Origin: Brevibacillus reuszeri
GTDB taxonomy: Bacteria; Bacillota; Bacilli; Brevibacillales; Brevibacillaceae
DNA: 64,000 nt
Direction of reading: 5' to 3'
Assembly (NCBI RefSeq): GCF_002897295.1
Contig: NZ_BEXF01000013.1
Coordinates: 99,739 to 163,738 of the forward strand
Shown here: positions 50,087 to 58,784 of the stretch, piece by piece
Layout: every line of letters starts with the position of its first letter
Position numbering within the stretch: the stretch's first letter is position 1
Program-made: the position numbers and the translations under genes
The notes under the pieces: model-generated
Told to the model about the DNA's origin: nothing
Databases searched by the model: none
What the model saw: only the letters and a program-made list of their open reading frames with translations

Positions 50087-51373
50087 ATGGGAATGACAAG
50101 AATTCAGATCCCCCGCGGTACACAGGATATCATGCCTGGTACAGTAGAGCTTTGGCACTACGTTGAGGCCAAAGCACGAGATCTTTGCCGCCGCTCCAAT
50201 TATGCGGAGATTCGTACTCCGCTATTTGAGAGCACAGAGTTGTTCCAGCGCGGGGTAGGCGAAACGACGGATATCGTGGAAAAGGAGATGTACAGCGTAG
50301 CCAATCCGCGGAGTACAGATGCTCTGACACTCCGCCCTGAGGGTACAGCTGGCGTCGTCCGCTCCTATGTTGAAAACAAATTGTACGGCGTGCCGAACCA
50401 ACCGACAAAGCTGTACTATCTGGGACCAATGTTCCGTCACGAGCGCCCACAAGCGGGACGCTATCGCCAATTTGTTCAGTTTGGTGCAGAAGCGATTGGG
50501 TCAAGTGATCCAGCGATTGATGCGGAAGTCATTGGTCTGGCTATTCGCTTGTATCAGGAGCTGGGATTGACTGGACTGAGCGTGGAGCTGAACAGTGTAG
50601 GAACACTGGAAGACCGGGCCCGTCATCGTGAGCATCTGCTGGCTCACTTGAACGGGGTTCGCTCAGAGCTTTGCGAGGATTGCCAATCTCGTATTGACCG
50701 CAATCCGCTTCGTGTCCTCGACTGCAAGAACGAAAAATGCAAGTCGCTGACCAAAGATGCTCCGTCCATTCTCGATTATCTAAGTGAAGAGTCTGCGGCG
50801 CATTTTGAAGCGGTAAAAGGCTATTTGACAGCATTGGATATTCCGTACCACGTGAATCCGCGTCTGGTTCGTGGATTGGATTACTATACGCTGACTGCAT
50901 TTGAAATCAAAATGGCCGAAATCGGTGCAGTTGAAACCTTGTGTGGTGGCGGACGTTACAACGGTCTGGTTGCAGAGCTGGGCGGTGACGATATGCCTGG
51001 CATCGGCTTTGCACTAAGTATCGAGCGCTTGCTGCTCGCCTTGGAAAAGCAAGGTGTCCAGCTGCCAATTACAGGGGGCATCGATTGCTTCGTAGTCGTA
51101 CAATCACCAGAAGCCAAAACAGCCGCTTTCGTATTGGTGGATCAATTGCGTCGCGCGGGCATCTCTGCTGAGCTCGACTACTTGGATCGCAAAATGAAAG
51201 CACAGCTGAAGCAAGCCGATCGACTGTCTGCCCGTTTTACGGCAATCATTGGTGAGACAGAGCTGGCGAACGGCACTGTTGTCTTAAAGGAAATGGGTAC
51301 AGGTGAGCAGCAGGAGATCAAGCAAGATGAGCTTGTTGCCGCACTGAATGAAAAAAGAAACCATACGAACTAA
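50087..51373 (+). CDS. hisS: Histidyl-tRNA synthetase
   Basis: HisS is a class II synthetase. The 428-residue protein begins with IQIPRGTQDIMPG, has motif 2 YYLGPMFRHERPQAGRYRQF, the histidine-specific RGLDYYTLTAFE, motif 3 GIGFALSIERLLLAL, and a C-terminal anticodon-binding domain (about 330-428). GGAGG lies 4 bases before ATG 50087 and 10 before ATG 50093; the latter may be the true start. It lies 24 bases before aspS in one operon under the T-box. Confidence 0.97.
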   Translation: MGMTRIQIPRGTQDIMPGTVELWHYVEAKARDLCRRSNYAEIRTPLFESTELFQRGVGETTDIVEKEMYSVANPRSTDALTLRPEGTAGVVRSYVENKLYGVPNQPTKLYYLGPMFRHERPQAGRYRQFVQFGAEAIGSSDPAIDAEVIGLAIRLYQELGLTGLSVELNSVGTLEDRARHREHLLAHLNGVRSELCEDCQSRIDRNPLRVLDCKNEKCKSLTKDAPSILDYLSEESAAHFEAVKGYLTALDIPYHVNPRLVRGLDYYTLTAFEIKMAEIGAVETLCGGGRYNGLVAELGGDDMPGIGFALSIERLLLALEKQGVQLPITGGIDCFVVVQSPEAKTAAFVLVDQLRRAGISAELDYLDRKMKAQLKQADRLSARFTAIIGETELANGTVVLKEMGTGEQQEIKQDELVAALNEKRNHTN

Positions 51374-51397
51374 AATAAACGAGTGGGGGATATCAAA

Positions 51398-53188
51398 ATG
51401 TCTTGGCAATATCGTACCGTAGAATGCGGAAAAGTAACGAAAGAACACGTAGGACAAGAAATCGTACTGAATGGTTGGGTACAAAAGCGTCGAGACCTCG
51501 GAGGCGTTATTTTCATCGACTTCCGCGATCGTACCGGTATCGTGCAAATCGTGTTCAACCCAGAGCATGACAAAGCAGCATGGGAGAAAGCTGACAAGGT
51601 TCGCAGTGAATATGTTCTGGTTGTAAAAGGTAAAGTGGTAAATCGCGCGCCAGAAGCGATTAATCCGAAGCTGGTAACAGGTGAAATTGAGGTTCATATC
51701 GATGACATCCAAATCTTGAACGAAGCAAAAACTCCTCCTTTCCAAATCGAAGACGATATTGATGTAGATGAGCAGGTTCGCTTGAAATACCGCTATCTCG
51801 ACCTTCGCCGTCCGGAAATGCAGCGCTCTCTGCTGCTCCGCAGCAAGGCATCGAAAGCATTCCGCGATTTCCTGGACGAAAACGACTTCGTGGAAGTAGA
51901 AACACCAATGCTGACTAAGAGCACACCTGAAGGGGCGCGTGACTATCTCGTTCCATCCCGCGTGCATCCAGGCGAATTCTACGCACTGCCGCAATCGCCA
52001 CAGCAATTCAAGCAGCTTCTGATGGTATCCGGTTTAGAGCGTTATTATCAGATCGTACGCTGCTTCCGTGACGAAGACTTGCGCGCTGACCGTCAGCCTG
52101 AATTTACACAGGTGGACATCGAGACCTCTTTCCTGTCGATGGAAGAAATCTTGCCGATGATGGAAAAGATGGTCGCTCACGTATTCAAGCAAACACTCGG
52201 TGTGGATGTGCCAACTCCATTCCCACGCCTGACTTACGCAGATGCGATGGGACGCTACGGCTCTGACAAGCCAGATGTGCGCTTTGGCATGGAGCTGACA
52301 GATGTTGCAGACATCGTTGCAACTAGCGATTTCAAGGTTTTTGCAAGTGTGGTAGCAGGCGGCGGCCAAGTAAAAGCGATCAACGCAAAAGGCTGCGGTC
52401 ATTACTCTCGTAAAGAGGCAGACGATCTGCAAAAATTCGCTGCCCGTTATGGTGCCAAAGGTCTCGCTTACATCGGCTTCAACGATGGTGAAGTAAAAGG
52501 GCCGATCGCCAAGTTCTTTAAAGAAGAAGAAATCAACCAACTGAAACAACGACTGGCTGTAGAAGACGGAGACCTGCTCTTGTTCGTTGCTGACAAACCA
52601 AAAGTAGTAGCTGACGCCCTGGGAGCGCTTCGCTCCAAGCTGGGTGCTGAGCTGGGTCTGATCGACCAAAGCAAATTCGCGTTCCTCTGGGTTGTGGACT
52701 TCCCGCTCTTGGAATGGGACGAAGACGCAAAACGCTATGTAGCTCTGCACCATCCGTTCACTCGTCCAAAAGACGAAGACCTGCACCTGTTTGACACTGA
52801 TCCAGGTCAAATCCGTGCTCAAGCGTATGATATGGTCCTGAATGGCTACGAGCTCGGTGGCGGCTCCATGCGGATTTACAAGCGCGATGTACAAGAAAAA
52901 ATGTTTGCCGCACTTGGCTTCACTCCAGAAGAAGCGCGTGCACAGTTTGGTCACCTGCTGGATGCATTCGAATACGGAACTCCTCCACATGGTGGTATCG
53001 CGCTCGGTCTGGACCGCTTGATCATGCTTTTGGCTGGACGCACGAACCTGCGCGAAGTAATTGCATTCCCGAAAACAGCAAGCGCCAGCGACCTGATGGT
53101 CAATGCACCAGATGTAGTTGCTCCAAAGCAATTGGAGGAGCTCTCTATCGCCACAACAGTAACAGAAGAAGAGAAGGTAGAAGCGTAA
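51398..53188 (+). CDS. aspS: Aspartyl-tRNA synthetase (bacterial type)
   Basis: AspS is a class II synthetase. The 596-residue protein has the N-terminal OB anticodon-binding domain (residues 1-105, GWVQKRRDLGGVIFIDFRD), the catalytic core with FRDEDLRADRQPEFTQVDI (motif 2) and GGIALGLDRLIMLL (motif 3), and the bacterial GAD insertion (about 290-410). Whether it discriminates tRNA-Asp from tRNA-Asn cannot be read here. ATG 51398 follows GTGGGGGAT. It is directly followed by the 6S RNA gene, as in B. subtilis. Confidence 0.97.
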   Translation: MSWQYRTVECGKVTKEHVGQEIVLNGWVQKRRDLGGVIFIDFRDRTGIVQIVFNPEHDKAAWEKADKVRSEYVLVVKGKVVNRAPEAINPKLVTGEIEVHIDDIQILNEAKTPPFQIEDDIDVDEQVRLKYRYLDLRRPEMQRSLLLRSKASKAFRDFLDENDFVEVETPMLTKSTPEGARDYLVPSRVHPGEFYALPQSPQQFKQLLMVSGLERYYQIVRCFRDEDLRADRQPEFTQVDIETSFLSMEEILPMMEKMVAHVFKQTLGVDVPTPFPRLTYADAMGRYGSDKPDVRFGMELTDVADIVATSDFKVFASVVAGGGQVKAINAKGCGHYSRKEADDLQKFAARYGAKGLAYIGFNDGEVKGPIAKFFKEEEINQLKQRLAVEDGDLLLFVADKPKVVADALGALRSKLGAELGLIDQSKFAFLWVVDFPLLEWDEDAKRYVALHHPFTRPKDEDLHLFDTDPGQIRAQAYDMVLNGYELGGGSMRIYKRDVQEKMFAALGFTPEEARAQFGHLLDAFEYGTPPHGGIALGLDRLIMLLAGRTNLREVIAFPKTASASDLMVNAPDVVAPKQLEELSIATTVTEEEKVEA

Positions 53189-53231
53189 TCGTACTTGCAG
53201 AGCTGCATTGCTCTTTGATACATTGGTAATA

Positions 53232-53426
53232 CTGAAATCAAAGCCCTGCGATGTTCGTGACATCCGATAGTTTTGAGCCACAAAGTTTTTTTAGGGAGTT
53301 TTTCGTCCGTTATTGTAAAGGCATGCCTCCAGCGAGTGGACGTCTGTAACAGTTCGGCAAGACACCCACCTGCGATGAGCAGGTTCAAAACTAAGGAGCA
53401 ACACGGCATAATGGGGCTCCTTTTTT
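53232..53426 (+). ncRNA. ssrS: 6S RNA (bsrA/ssrS-type)
   Basis: 6S RNA mimics an open promoter and binds the sigma-A RNA polymerase holoenzyme. The noncoding stretch after aspS starts GAAATCAAAGCCCTGCGATG with the CCTGCG..GTTCGTGAC segment typical of Bacillus 6S RNA, and ends in AAGGAGC / GGCTCCTT followed by TTTTTT. AGCCC near the 5' end can pair with GGGCT near the 3' end to close the rod. The length of about 190 bases and the aspS-tcdA locus agree with B. subtilis 6S-1. Ends are approximate. A weak promoter, TTGCAG (53194-53199) and TACATT (53218-53223), precedes it. Confidence 0.82.
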
Positions 53427-53489
53427 CTCTTGAATCCTACTTTTCCGATTGACAATAATCTCGTGTGTGAATGAAAGGTGACTTTTGCG

Positions 53490-54245
53490 ATGCTTCATCA
53501 ATTTTCCCGTTGTGAATTGGCCTTCGGTCCCGAAGGTTTGGAAAAAATGAAAAATAGCCGCGTGGCAGTCCTAGGAGTCGGTGGAGTTGGTTCCTTCACA
53601 GTAGAAGCTCTAGCGCGGACTGGTGTCGGCAAGCTGGTTTTGGTGGACAAGGATGTCGTAGATATTACGAACATCAACCGCCAAATTCACGCAACACTGA
53701 ATACGGTTGGACAAAAAAAGGCAGAGCTGATGAAAGAACGCATCGCGACGATCAACCCGGAGTGCGAGGTAGTCACGCTCAACATGTTTTACAATGCCGA
53801 AACAGCGGATCAGTTTTTTGCACATGAGCTGGACTACATCGTAGATGCGATGGATACGATGTCTGCCAAGCTGCATTTGATCCAAGAAGCAAAACGACGG
53901 GGCATTCCTATTATCTCAAGCATGGGTGCAGCGAACAAAATGGACCCGACGCGCTTCGAGGTAGCGGATATTTCGCAGACAAGCTACGATCCGATTGCCA
54001 AGGTCATCCGTCGTGAGCTGCGAAAAAACGGTATTTACAAAGGCGTCAAGGTCGTATATTCAAGAGAAATTCCTGTTACCGTACGTTCAGATGTACGAGA
54101 GCAAATCGTTTCTAACCCAAATTCACCGATTAGTAAAGTGAGGCAGCCTCCAGCGAGTAATGCTTTTGTACCATCTGTTGCTGGATTGATTCTGGCCAGT
54201 GTCGTTGTACGCGATTTGTTGGATTGGCAGCCGGCAAAAGGATAG
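53490..54245 (+). CDS. tcdA: tRNA threonylcarbamoyladenosine dehydratase (TcdA/YgdL/YrvM)
   Basis: TcdA is an E1-like ATP-dependent enzyme that cyclises t6A37 of tRNA to ct6A. The 251-residue protein begins MLHQFSRCELAFGPEGLEKM and has the nucleotide-binding loop VAVLGVGGVGSFTVEALART, the R-containing ITNINRQIHAT, and the conserved VRSDVREQIVSNPNSP. ATG 53490 was chosen 8 bases after AAAGGTGA; an upstream GTG at 53478 lies inside that site. The position after 6S RNA is as in B. subtilis (yrvM). Confidence 0.93.
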   Translation: MLHQFSRCELAFGPEGLEKMKNSRVAVLGVGGVGSFTVEALARTGVGKLVLVDKDVVDITNINRQIHATLNTVGQKKAELMKERIATINPECEVVTLNMFYNAETADQFFAHELDYIVDAMDTMSAKLHLIQEAKRRGIPIISSMGAANKMDPTRFEVADISQTSYDPIAKVIRRELRKNGIYKGVKVVYSREIPVTVRSDVREQIVSNPNSPISKVRQPPASNAFVPSVAGLILASVVVRDLLDWQPAKG

Positions 54246-54253
54246 TGTGAACC

Positions 54254-55612
54254 ATGAATGATCTATTTTCGTTTGCTTACGACCAGCAGGAAGGCGGCAA
54301 ACAAAAACCATTAGCCGCTCGGATGCGGCCGAAGTCCATTCAGGAAGTCATTGGCCAGTCACATATTTTGGCGCCTGGAATGCTGCTGCGCCGTGCGATT
54401 GAAGCCGATCAGGTGTCGTCCGTCATTTTTTACGGGCCTCCGGGTACCGGGAAAACGACGCTTGCAAAAGTGATTGCCCGCTCGACTCGAACGCATTTTT
54501 CAGAGTTAAATGCGGTAACAGCAGGCGTAGCGGACATTCGCAAGGTAGTGGACGCAGCCAAGGAAAGACTGGTCATGGATCAACAGAGAACGACGCTGTT
54601 TGTAGACGAGATTCATCGTTTTAACAAGTCCCAGCAGGATGCACTTCTTCCGTATGTGGAGGAAGGAACGATTACACTCATAGGAGCGACGACCGAAAAT
54701 CCGTTTTTTGAGGTGAATCCTGCGCTTCTGTCCCGATCACAAGTTTTTTCACTTCAGTCCCTCTCACACGAGGAATTGAAGCAGGTGCTGGATCGTGCCC
54801 TCACAGATGAAGAAAACGGATTGGCCGAGCTGTCCGTTACGGTTGAACCAGAAGCTGCCGAGCATCTGATCCAATATGCGGAGGGTGACGCGCGCAGATT
54901 GCTCAATGCATTGGAGCTGGCTGTGACTACGACAAGACAAGGCTCCGACGGCCGCATCACAGTAACACTGGATGTAGCGGTGGAGTCCATTCAGCGCAGA
55001 GCCGTCCGGTACGACAAAAGCGGGGATAACCATTACGATACGATTTCTGCTTTTATCAAATCGATACGGGGATCTGATCCGGATGCCGCACTCTATTGGC
55101 TGGCAAGAATGATTGATGCGGGTGAGGACCCACGGTTTATTTCACGCAGGCTCGTCATCTCTGCTTCCGAAGATATCGGAAATGCCGATCCACAAGCCAT
55201 CTCCGTGGCTATTTCGTGCTTTCAGGCAGTTGAGCTGGTAGGGATGCCAGAGGGTAGAATTCCTTTGGCACAAGCAACAACGTATTTAGCAACCGCTCCC
55301 AAAAGTAACGCGGCATACAACGGCATCAATTCTGCCCTGGATAGGATTCGGACGGATGGTCACAAGCAGGTGCCAATCCATTTGCGCGACTCTGCTTATA
55401 AAGGGGCAGCAAAGCTGGGACACGGTCAGGGTTATCTGTATCCACACAATTATCCGTATGGCTACGTGCCGCAACAGTATCTGCCTGACGGTGTAAACTA
55501 TTCGTTCTACCAGCCAAAGGATCACGGCTATGAAAGGCATATCCGCCGCTTCCAGGAAGAGCGCCAGAAGTTGGATGGGCGCGGTTTGCCGAAGAAAAAC
55601 TCCCCCGATTAA
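54254..55612 (+). CDS. rarA: Replication-associated recombination protein RarA (MgsA-type AAA+ ATPase)
   Basis: RarA acts at stalled replication forks and binds SSB. The 452-residue protein has Walker A (IFYGPPGTGKTTLAKVIARS), Walker B (TTLFVDEIHRFNKSQQDALL), sensor 1 (TLIGATTENPFFEVNPALLS) and a C-terminal MgsA tetramerisation domain with LAQATTYLATAPKSNAAYNG and GHGQGYLYPHNYPYGYV. It starts 9 bases after tcdA, so the two are likely cotranscribed. Confidence 0.95.
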   Translation: MNDLFSFAYDQQEGGKQKPLAARMRPKSIQEVIGQSHILAPGMLLRRAIEADQVSSVIFYGPPGTGKTTLAKVIARSTRTHFSELNAVTAGVADIRKVVDAAKERLVMDQQRTTLFVDEIHRFNKSQQDALLPYVEEGTITLIGATTENPFFEVNPALLSRSQVFSLQSLSHEELKQVLDRALTDEENGLAELSVTVEPEAAEHLIQYAEGDARRLLNALELAVTTTRQGSDGRITVTLDVAVESIQRRAVRYDKSGDNHYDTISAFIKSIRGSDPDAALYWLARMIDAGEDPRFISRRLVISASEDIGNADPQAISVAISCFQAVELVGMPEGRIPLAQATTYLATAPKSNAAYNGINSALDRIRTDGHKQVPIHLRDSAYKGAAKLGHGQGYLYPHNYPYGYVPQQYLPDGVNYSFYQPKDHGYERHIRRFQEERQKLDGRGLPKKNSPD

Positions 55613-55622
55613 GGGGGAGTCG
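55598..55622 (-). terminator. Terminator for the 57-residue minus-strand gene
   Basis: CTCCCCC / GGGGGAG stem overlapping the rarA stop. On the minus strand it is followed by TTTTTC; on the plus strand there is no T-run. Confidence 0.7.
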
Positions 55623-55627
55623 ACCAA

Positions 55628-55801
55628 TTAAGTACGTACGTTTCCGCCTGGTTTGTTCGGCAAGTCGCCATTTTCATTTGGCTGCTTGCTTTGCTCACTG
55701 GCTCCGTAGCGGGCTTTGTGGGCAATTGTTCCAGCCGGCTGGTCATACAAGGTTTCGGACGGGTGATTACGTCCCCGTTCTCGGCGTTTGTTCGTTGCCA
55801 T
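55628..55801 (-). CDS. Small hydrophilic protein, 57 residues, unknown function
   Basis: The minus strand encodes MATNKRRERGRNHPSETLYD, continuing to ...LPNKPGGNVRT. A strong AGGGGGGTGA site is placed before the ATG at 55801 and a terminator follows. The product is charged and Gly/Pro/Asn-rich with no hydrophobic segment. I do not recognise the family. Its N-terminus (ER-x-x-NHP) resembles the 50-residue product at 12009-12161. Confidence 0.72.
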   Translation of the reverse strand: MATNKRRERGRNHPSETLYDQPAGTIAHKARYGASEQSKQPNENGDLPNKPGGNVRT

Positions 55802-55904
55802 TATGCTTTCACCCCCCTAAGATGCTAGTGTGTCCTTGCAGCGCCAAGTCATGTAGGCATGAAGGGAAGTGGGTAGAACGAAATAAAGAGGAGAGTTGTG
55901 AAAC

Positions 55905-56324
55905 GTGAAGATTTCGACGAAAGGACGTTATGGGCTAACGATCATGATGGAGTTGGCCAATCGTTGCGGAGAAGGACCGACTTCATTGCGGAGCATCGCC
56001 CAGCGGCATGATTTATCCGAGCACTACCTGGAGCAGTTGGTAGCCCCACTCCGTAATGCAGGCTTGGTAAAAAGTATTCGCGGCGCATATGGCGGGTATG
56101 TTTTGGCAAAGCAGCCAGAAGAAATATCCGCAGGAGATGTGATTCGCGTATTGGAAGGACCGATTAGCCCGGTCGAATTCGCTGAAGAAGAAGATCCAGC
56201 GAAACGCCATCTGTGGCTGCGTATTCGCGATAGCATTTCGGCAGTTTTGGACTCTACATCGTTGCAGGATTTAATCAGCTTTGAAGATGATGGACATGCC
56301 AATAACTACATGTTTTATATTTGA
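55905..56324 (+). CDS. cymR: Rrf2-family regulator CymR
   Basis: CymR is the master repressor of cysteine metabolism in Bacillus, working with CysK. The 139-residue protein has an N-terminal winged helix (MKISTKGRYGLTIMMELANR, recognition segment LSEHYLEQLVAPLRNAGLV), the wing SIRGAYGGYVLA and a helical dimerisation part. The three-cysteine cluster of iron-sulfur IscR/NsrR relatives is absent, which favours CymR. It starts GTG 55905 after AAGAGGAGAG. It precedes the cysteine desulfurase gene, its usual partner. Confidence 0.9.
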   Translation: MKISTKGRYGLTIMMELANRCGEGPTSLRSIAQRHDLSEHYLEQLVAPLRNAGLVKSIRGAYGGYVLAKQPEEISAGDVIRVLEGPISPVEFAEEEDPAKRHLWLRIRDSISAVLDSTSLQDLISFEDDGHANNYMFYI

Positions 56325-56361
56325 TATCCAGCAAGTACCATGCTAGTAGAAGGTGAGACGA

Positions 56362-57510
56362 GTGTCTGACATGATGTATTTTGACCACGCTGCAACGACG
56401 CCTGTCCACCCCCGTGTCATCGAGGCGATGACGCCTTATTTGACACAGGTGTTCGGGAATCCATCCAGTGTGCACGGTGCTGGGCGCCAAGCCCGCCAGG
56501 CACTTGAGCGAGCGAGAGATCAGATTGCTGCGTTTATGGACGCTGATCCGCAATCGCTTATTTTCACAAGTGGTGGGACAGAAGCAGACAATATGGCGAT
56601 TATTGGCGGAGCGATGGCACAAAAAGAGCGTGGCCGCCATATCATTACTTCGCAGATCGAGCACCATGCTGTCTTGCATGCGTGTGAATATCTGGAACAA
56701 ATCGGTTTTGAAGTGACGTACTTGCCTGTCGATGAGACGGGAATGGTGCGTCTAGCTGACCTGAAGCAAGCTGTACGTGAAGATACCGTTCTGGTGTCGA
56801 TTATGTATGGCAACAACGAAGTAGGTACCATTCAACCGATTGAAGAAATCGGTACGTTTTTGCAAGAACGCGGCATTATTTTTCATACGGATGCTGTTCA
56901 GGCTTTTGGTGTGCTTCCTGTTCATGCCAGAGCGCTTCCTGTGGACATGCTTTCCGTTTCAGCCCATAAAATTAATGGCCCAAAAGGAGTAGGTGCACTT
57001 TATTTGGCGAAAAAGGTACCGATATCGCCATTAGTACATGGTGGCTCCCAAGAAAGAAAACGCCGTGCTGGCACTGAGAATTTGGCTGGGATTGTCGGGT
57101 TTGCCGAAGCAACCAAAGTTGTTGCCAAGGAAGTGGACGAGCGTAATTCCAAGTACAACGAGATGCGAGAAGCGATGCTTGCTGTTTGGCAGGAGGAAGG
57201 CATTCGTTATCATGTGAACGGGCATCCTGAGCAGGTAATGCCTCACATTTTGAACGTTAGCTTTCCTGGTGTTCACACCGAGACGATGCTGATGAACCTG
57301 GATTTGGTTCAGGTTGCGGCAGCCAGTGGATCAGCGTGCACGTCAGGATCACTGGAGCTTTCTCACGTTCTGCAAGCGATGCACTTGGAGGATGAAATCG
57401 CTCACTCGGCAATTCGCTTCAGCTTTGGAATTACCAATACGGTGGAGGAAGCCAAAAAGGCTGCGCAATCAGTAGCCAAAATCGTACAGCGACTGGTTCG
57501 TGATCGCTAG
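56362..57510 (+). CDS. Cysteine desulfurase (IscS/NifS/YrvO family)
   Basis: The PLP enzyme removes sulfur from cysteine for tRNA thiolation and other sulfur transfers. The 382-residue protein has MYFDHAATTPVHPRVIEAM, the PLP lysine in SVSAHKINGPKGVGALYL (near residue 200) and the active Cys in AASGSACTSGSLELSHVL (near 325). GTG 56362 follows AGAAGGTGA; ATG 56371 is the alternative. In B. subtilis the homologue yrvO is followed by mnmA (trmU), which consumes its sulfur; here mnmA is absent downstream. Confidence 0.93.
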   Translation: MSDMMYFDHAATTPVHPRVIEAMTPYLTQVFGNPSSVHGAGRQARQALERARDQIAAFMDADPQSLIFTSGGTEADNMAIIGGAMAQKERGRHIITSQIEHHAVLHACEYLEQIGFEVTYLPVDETGMVRLADLKQAVREDTVLVSIMYGNNEVGTIQPIEEIGTFLQERGIIFHTDAVQAFGVLPVHARALPVDMLSVSAHKINGPKGVGALYLAKKVPISPLVHGGSQERKRRAGTENLAGIVGFAEATKVVAKEVDERNSKYNEMREAMLAVWQEEGIRYHVNGHPEQVMPHILNVSFPGVHTETMLMNLDLVQVAAASGSACTSGSLELSHVLQAMHLEDEIAHSAIRFSFGITNTVEEAKKAAQSVAKIVQRLVRDR

Positions 57511-57530
57511 TTTCATCCAAAAGAAAAAAT

Positions 57531-57572
57531 AAACCGCTTGGTTTGTCGCCATGACGAGCCAAGCGGTTTTTG
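57531..57572 (+). terminator. Rho-independent terminator after the desulfurase gene
   Basis: AAACCGCTTGG / CCAAGCGGTTT perfect 11-base stem followed by TT and a short T-run. Confidence 0.88.
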
Positions 57573-57674
57573 CATGAAAAGCCTTCTATCAAAACGCGGT
57601 CATTGATCTAAGAGTTGCCAGGGCGTACTCGGTAGAGGCTTATCTACTGAAAAGAAAGTAGGTAGATGTCCTTG

Positions 57675-57702
57675 ACCGATTTCATCAATGATACATACCA
57701 TA
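57675..57702 (+). promoter_or_regulatory. Candidate sigma-K promoter of the first DUF4183 gene
   Basis: AC at 57675-57676, 17 bases, CATA-CCA-TA at 57694-57702 match the mother-cell sigma-K pattern (AC, 16-17, CATAnnnTA). The start codon is 30 bases on. Bases 57573-57674 show nothing else. Confidence 0.6.
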
Positions 57703-57731
57703 TTTCATATGACATCCGCTAAGGTGAGAGC

Positions 57732-58109
57732 ATGTATAAACAAAAGGCTTCATCCCTCCGCCCCCTTCTTTATGTGCCGCCCGGCTGTCCAGATATCTTT
57801 CCTGGAAATGACATAAACCCTACTCCGGGTTCGCTACTGATGACAGAGAACTATTTCTACTGTGCAATTGCCGATGGGGAAAAAATGATTTTCGCAGATC
57901 AGGACGGCTTGACTGAATACAATTCCAGCCCCATTTTTGATCCGAGCCAAGTGTCGCTGATCAATCTATATATCAATGGCATGATTCAGCCTCCGTTTTT
58001 ATATGAGGTTTCAAAAGGGATGCTACGATTAAAAACGGAAGACGCTCCGCGGAAAGAAGTAACCATCGTACTTCAGTTTATCCGTATTTTCCTCCCGGCA
58101 CAGTTGTGA
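57732..58109 (+). CDS. DUF4183 protein, first of a pair
   Basis: The 125-residue protein belongs to the DUF4183 family: YFYCAIADGEKMIFADQDGL, then VSLINLYINGMIQPPFLYEV and an ending with VTIVLQFIRIF. Family members occur in sporeformers, several at the spore surface or exosporium; no activity is known. AAGGTGAG lies just before the ATG. There is no signal peptide, in line with assembly from the mother cell. A sigma-K-like promoter precedes it. Confidence 0.8.
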   Translation: MYKQKASSLRPLLYVPPGCPDIFPGNDINPTPGSLLMTENYFYCAIADGEKMIFADQDGLTEYNSSPIFDPSQVSLINLYINGMIQPPFLYEVSKGMLRLKTEDAPRKEVTIVLQFIRIFLPAQL

Positions 58110-58160
58110 TCAGATAGAAAATCCGCGAAAAATGAGTCATTTTTAAATGGCACTTGTCCA

Positions 58161-58188
58161 ACACTCTTTCTGTTCCGAACATAAGCTA
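58161..58188 (+). promoter_or_regulatory. Candidate sigma-K promoter of the second DUF4183 gene
   Basis: AC at 58161-58162, 17 bases, CATA-AGC-TA at 58180-58188, the same pattern and spacing as the promoter before the first gene, 33 bases before the second start. Confidence 0.6.
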
Positions 58189-58221
58189 TACAGAAAGACG
58201 TGGAAAGGAGGACAACAACAA

Positions 58222-58602
58222 ATGGCACTTGAAATCATGAAAATAGTCGCGGATGCAACAACAACGACCACTGTAGGACCAACCGTAACAAGATTTTTTC
58301 GAAAAGCTCCCTCGCTTGTAACTGGCCCGTCGACACTCACGATTGATGCAGCTGATTTCTTAAAGGATGATGGCACCGCCGCCACGGAGCTGCCAGCACT
58401 TGAAGCAAATAACAGCTACTTTCAAGTATTTATCAACGGTGTGCTACAGATGCAAGGGCTGTCTACCTATACAGCTGGTGCTACTGGGGTTGGGAAATTG
58501 GAAATTACGGTCCCTGCTTCGCAAAGCATCGCGCTAAATACCGTCATTGTTCTGGAAGTTGTCAATTATGCACCGACCTCTACCACTACCGTTACGGGCT
58601 AA
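58222..58602 (+). CDS. DUF4183 protein, second of a pair
   Basis: The 126-residue protein begins MALEIMKIVADATTTTTVGP and shares the DUF4183 core, SYFQVFINGVLQMQGLSTY, near residue 75, with a Thr-rich tail. It is more divergent and threonine-rich than its neighbour, a composition seen in spore-surface proteins. ATG 58222 follows AAAGGAGG by 10 bases; the longer frame from 58147 begins upstream of the likely promoter start and is rejected. Confidence 0.78.
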   Translation: MALEIMKIVADATTTTTVGPTVTRFFRKAPSLVTGPSTLTIDAADFLKDDGTAATELPALEANNSYFQVFINGVLQMQGLSTYTAGATGVGKLEITVPASQSIALNTVIVLEVVNYAPTSTTTVTG

Positions 58603-58634
58603 ATGAACATCTGAAAATTTAGTGAAGGAATAGT

Positions 58635-58669
58635 CAGATTGCTAGTTTTCTAGCAATCTGCATTTATTT
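58635..58669 (+). terminator. Terminator after the DUF4183 pair
   Basis: CAGATTGCTAG / CTAGCAATCTG perfect 11-base inverted repeat with TTTT loop, then CATTTATTT. Confidence 0.8.
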
Positions 58670-58784
58670 AAGAGTTGTTTTTCTTATTCTTTTATGGTTA
58701 ATTTTGGTGATAGGGTCAAATAGTTCCTCAGAACTAAATATAGAGAACCGATTGGTACGGTCCAGCATAAAGGGGAGGAAATAC

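Noticed and set aside
52034..53281. A 415-codon open frame on the minus strand opposite aspS.
   Set aside because: Composition follows the antisense of aspS, no family resemblance and no translation signal.
58680..58735. A sigma-D (flagellar) promoter for the chemoreceptor gene.
   Set aside because: GGTGATAG loosely resembles the -10, but no TAAA is present at the required distance.
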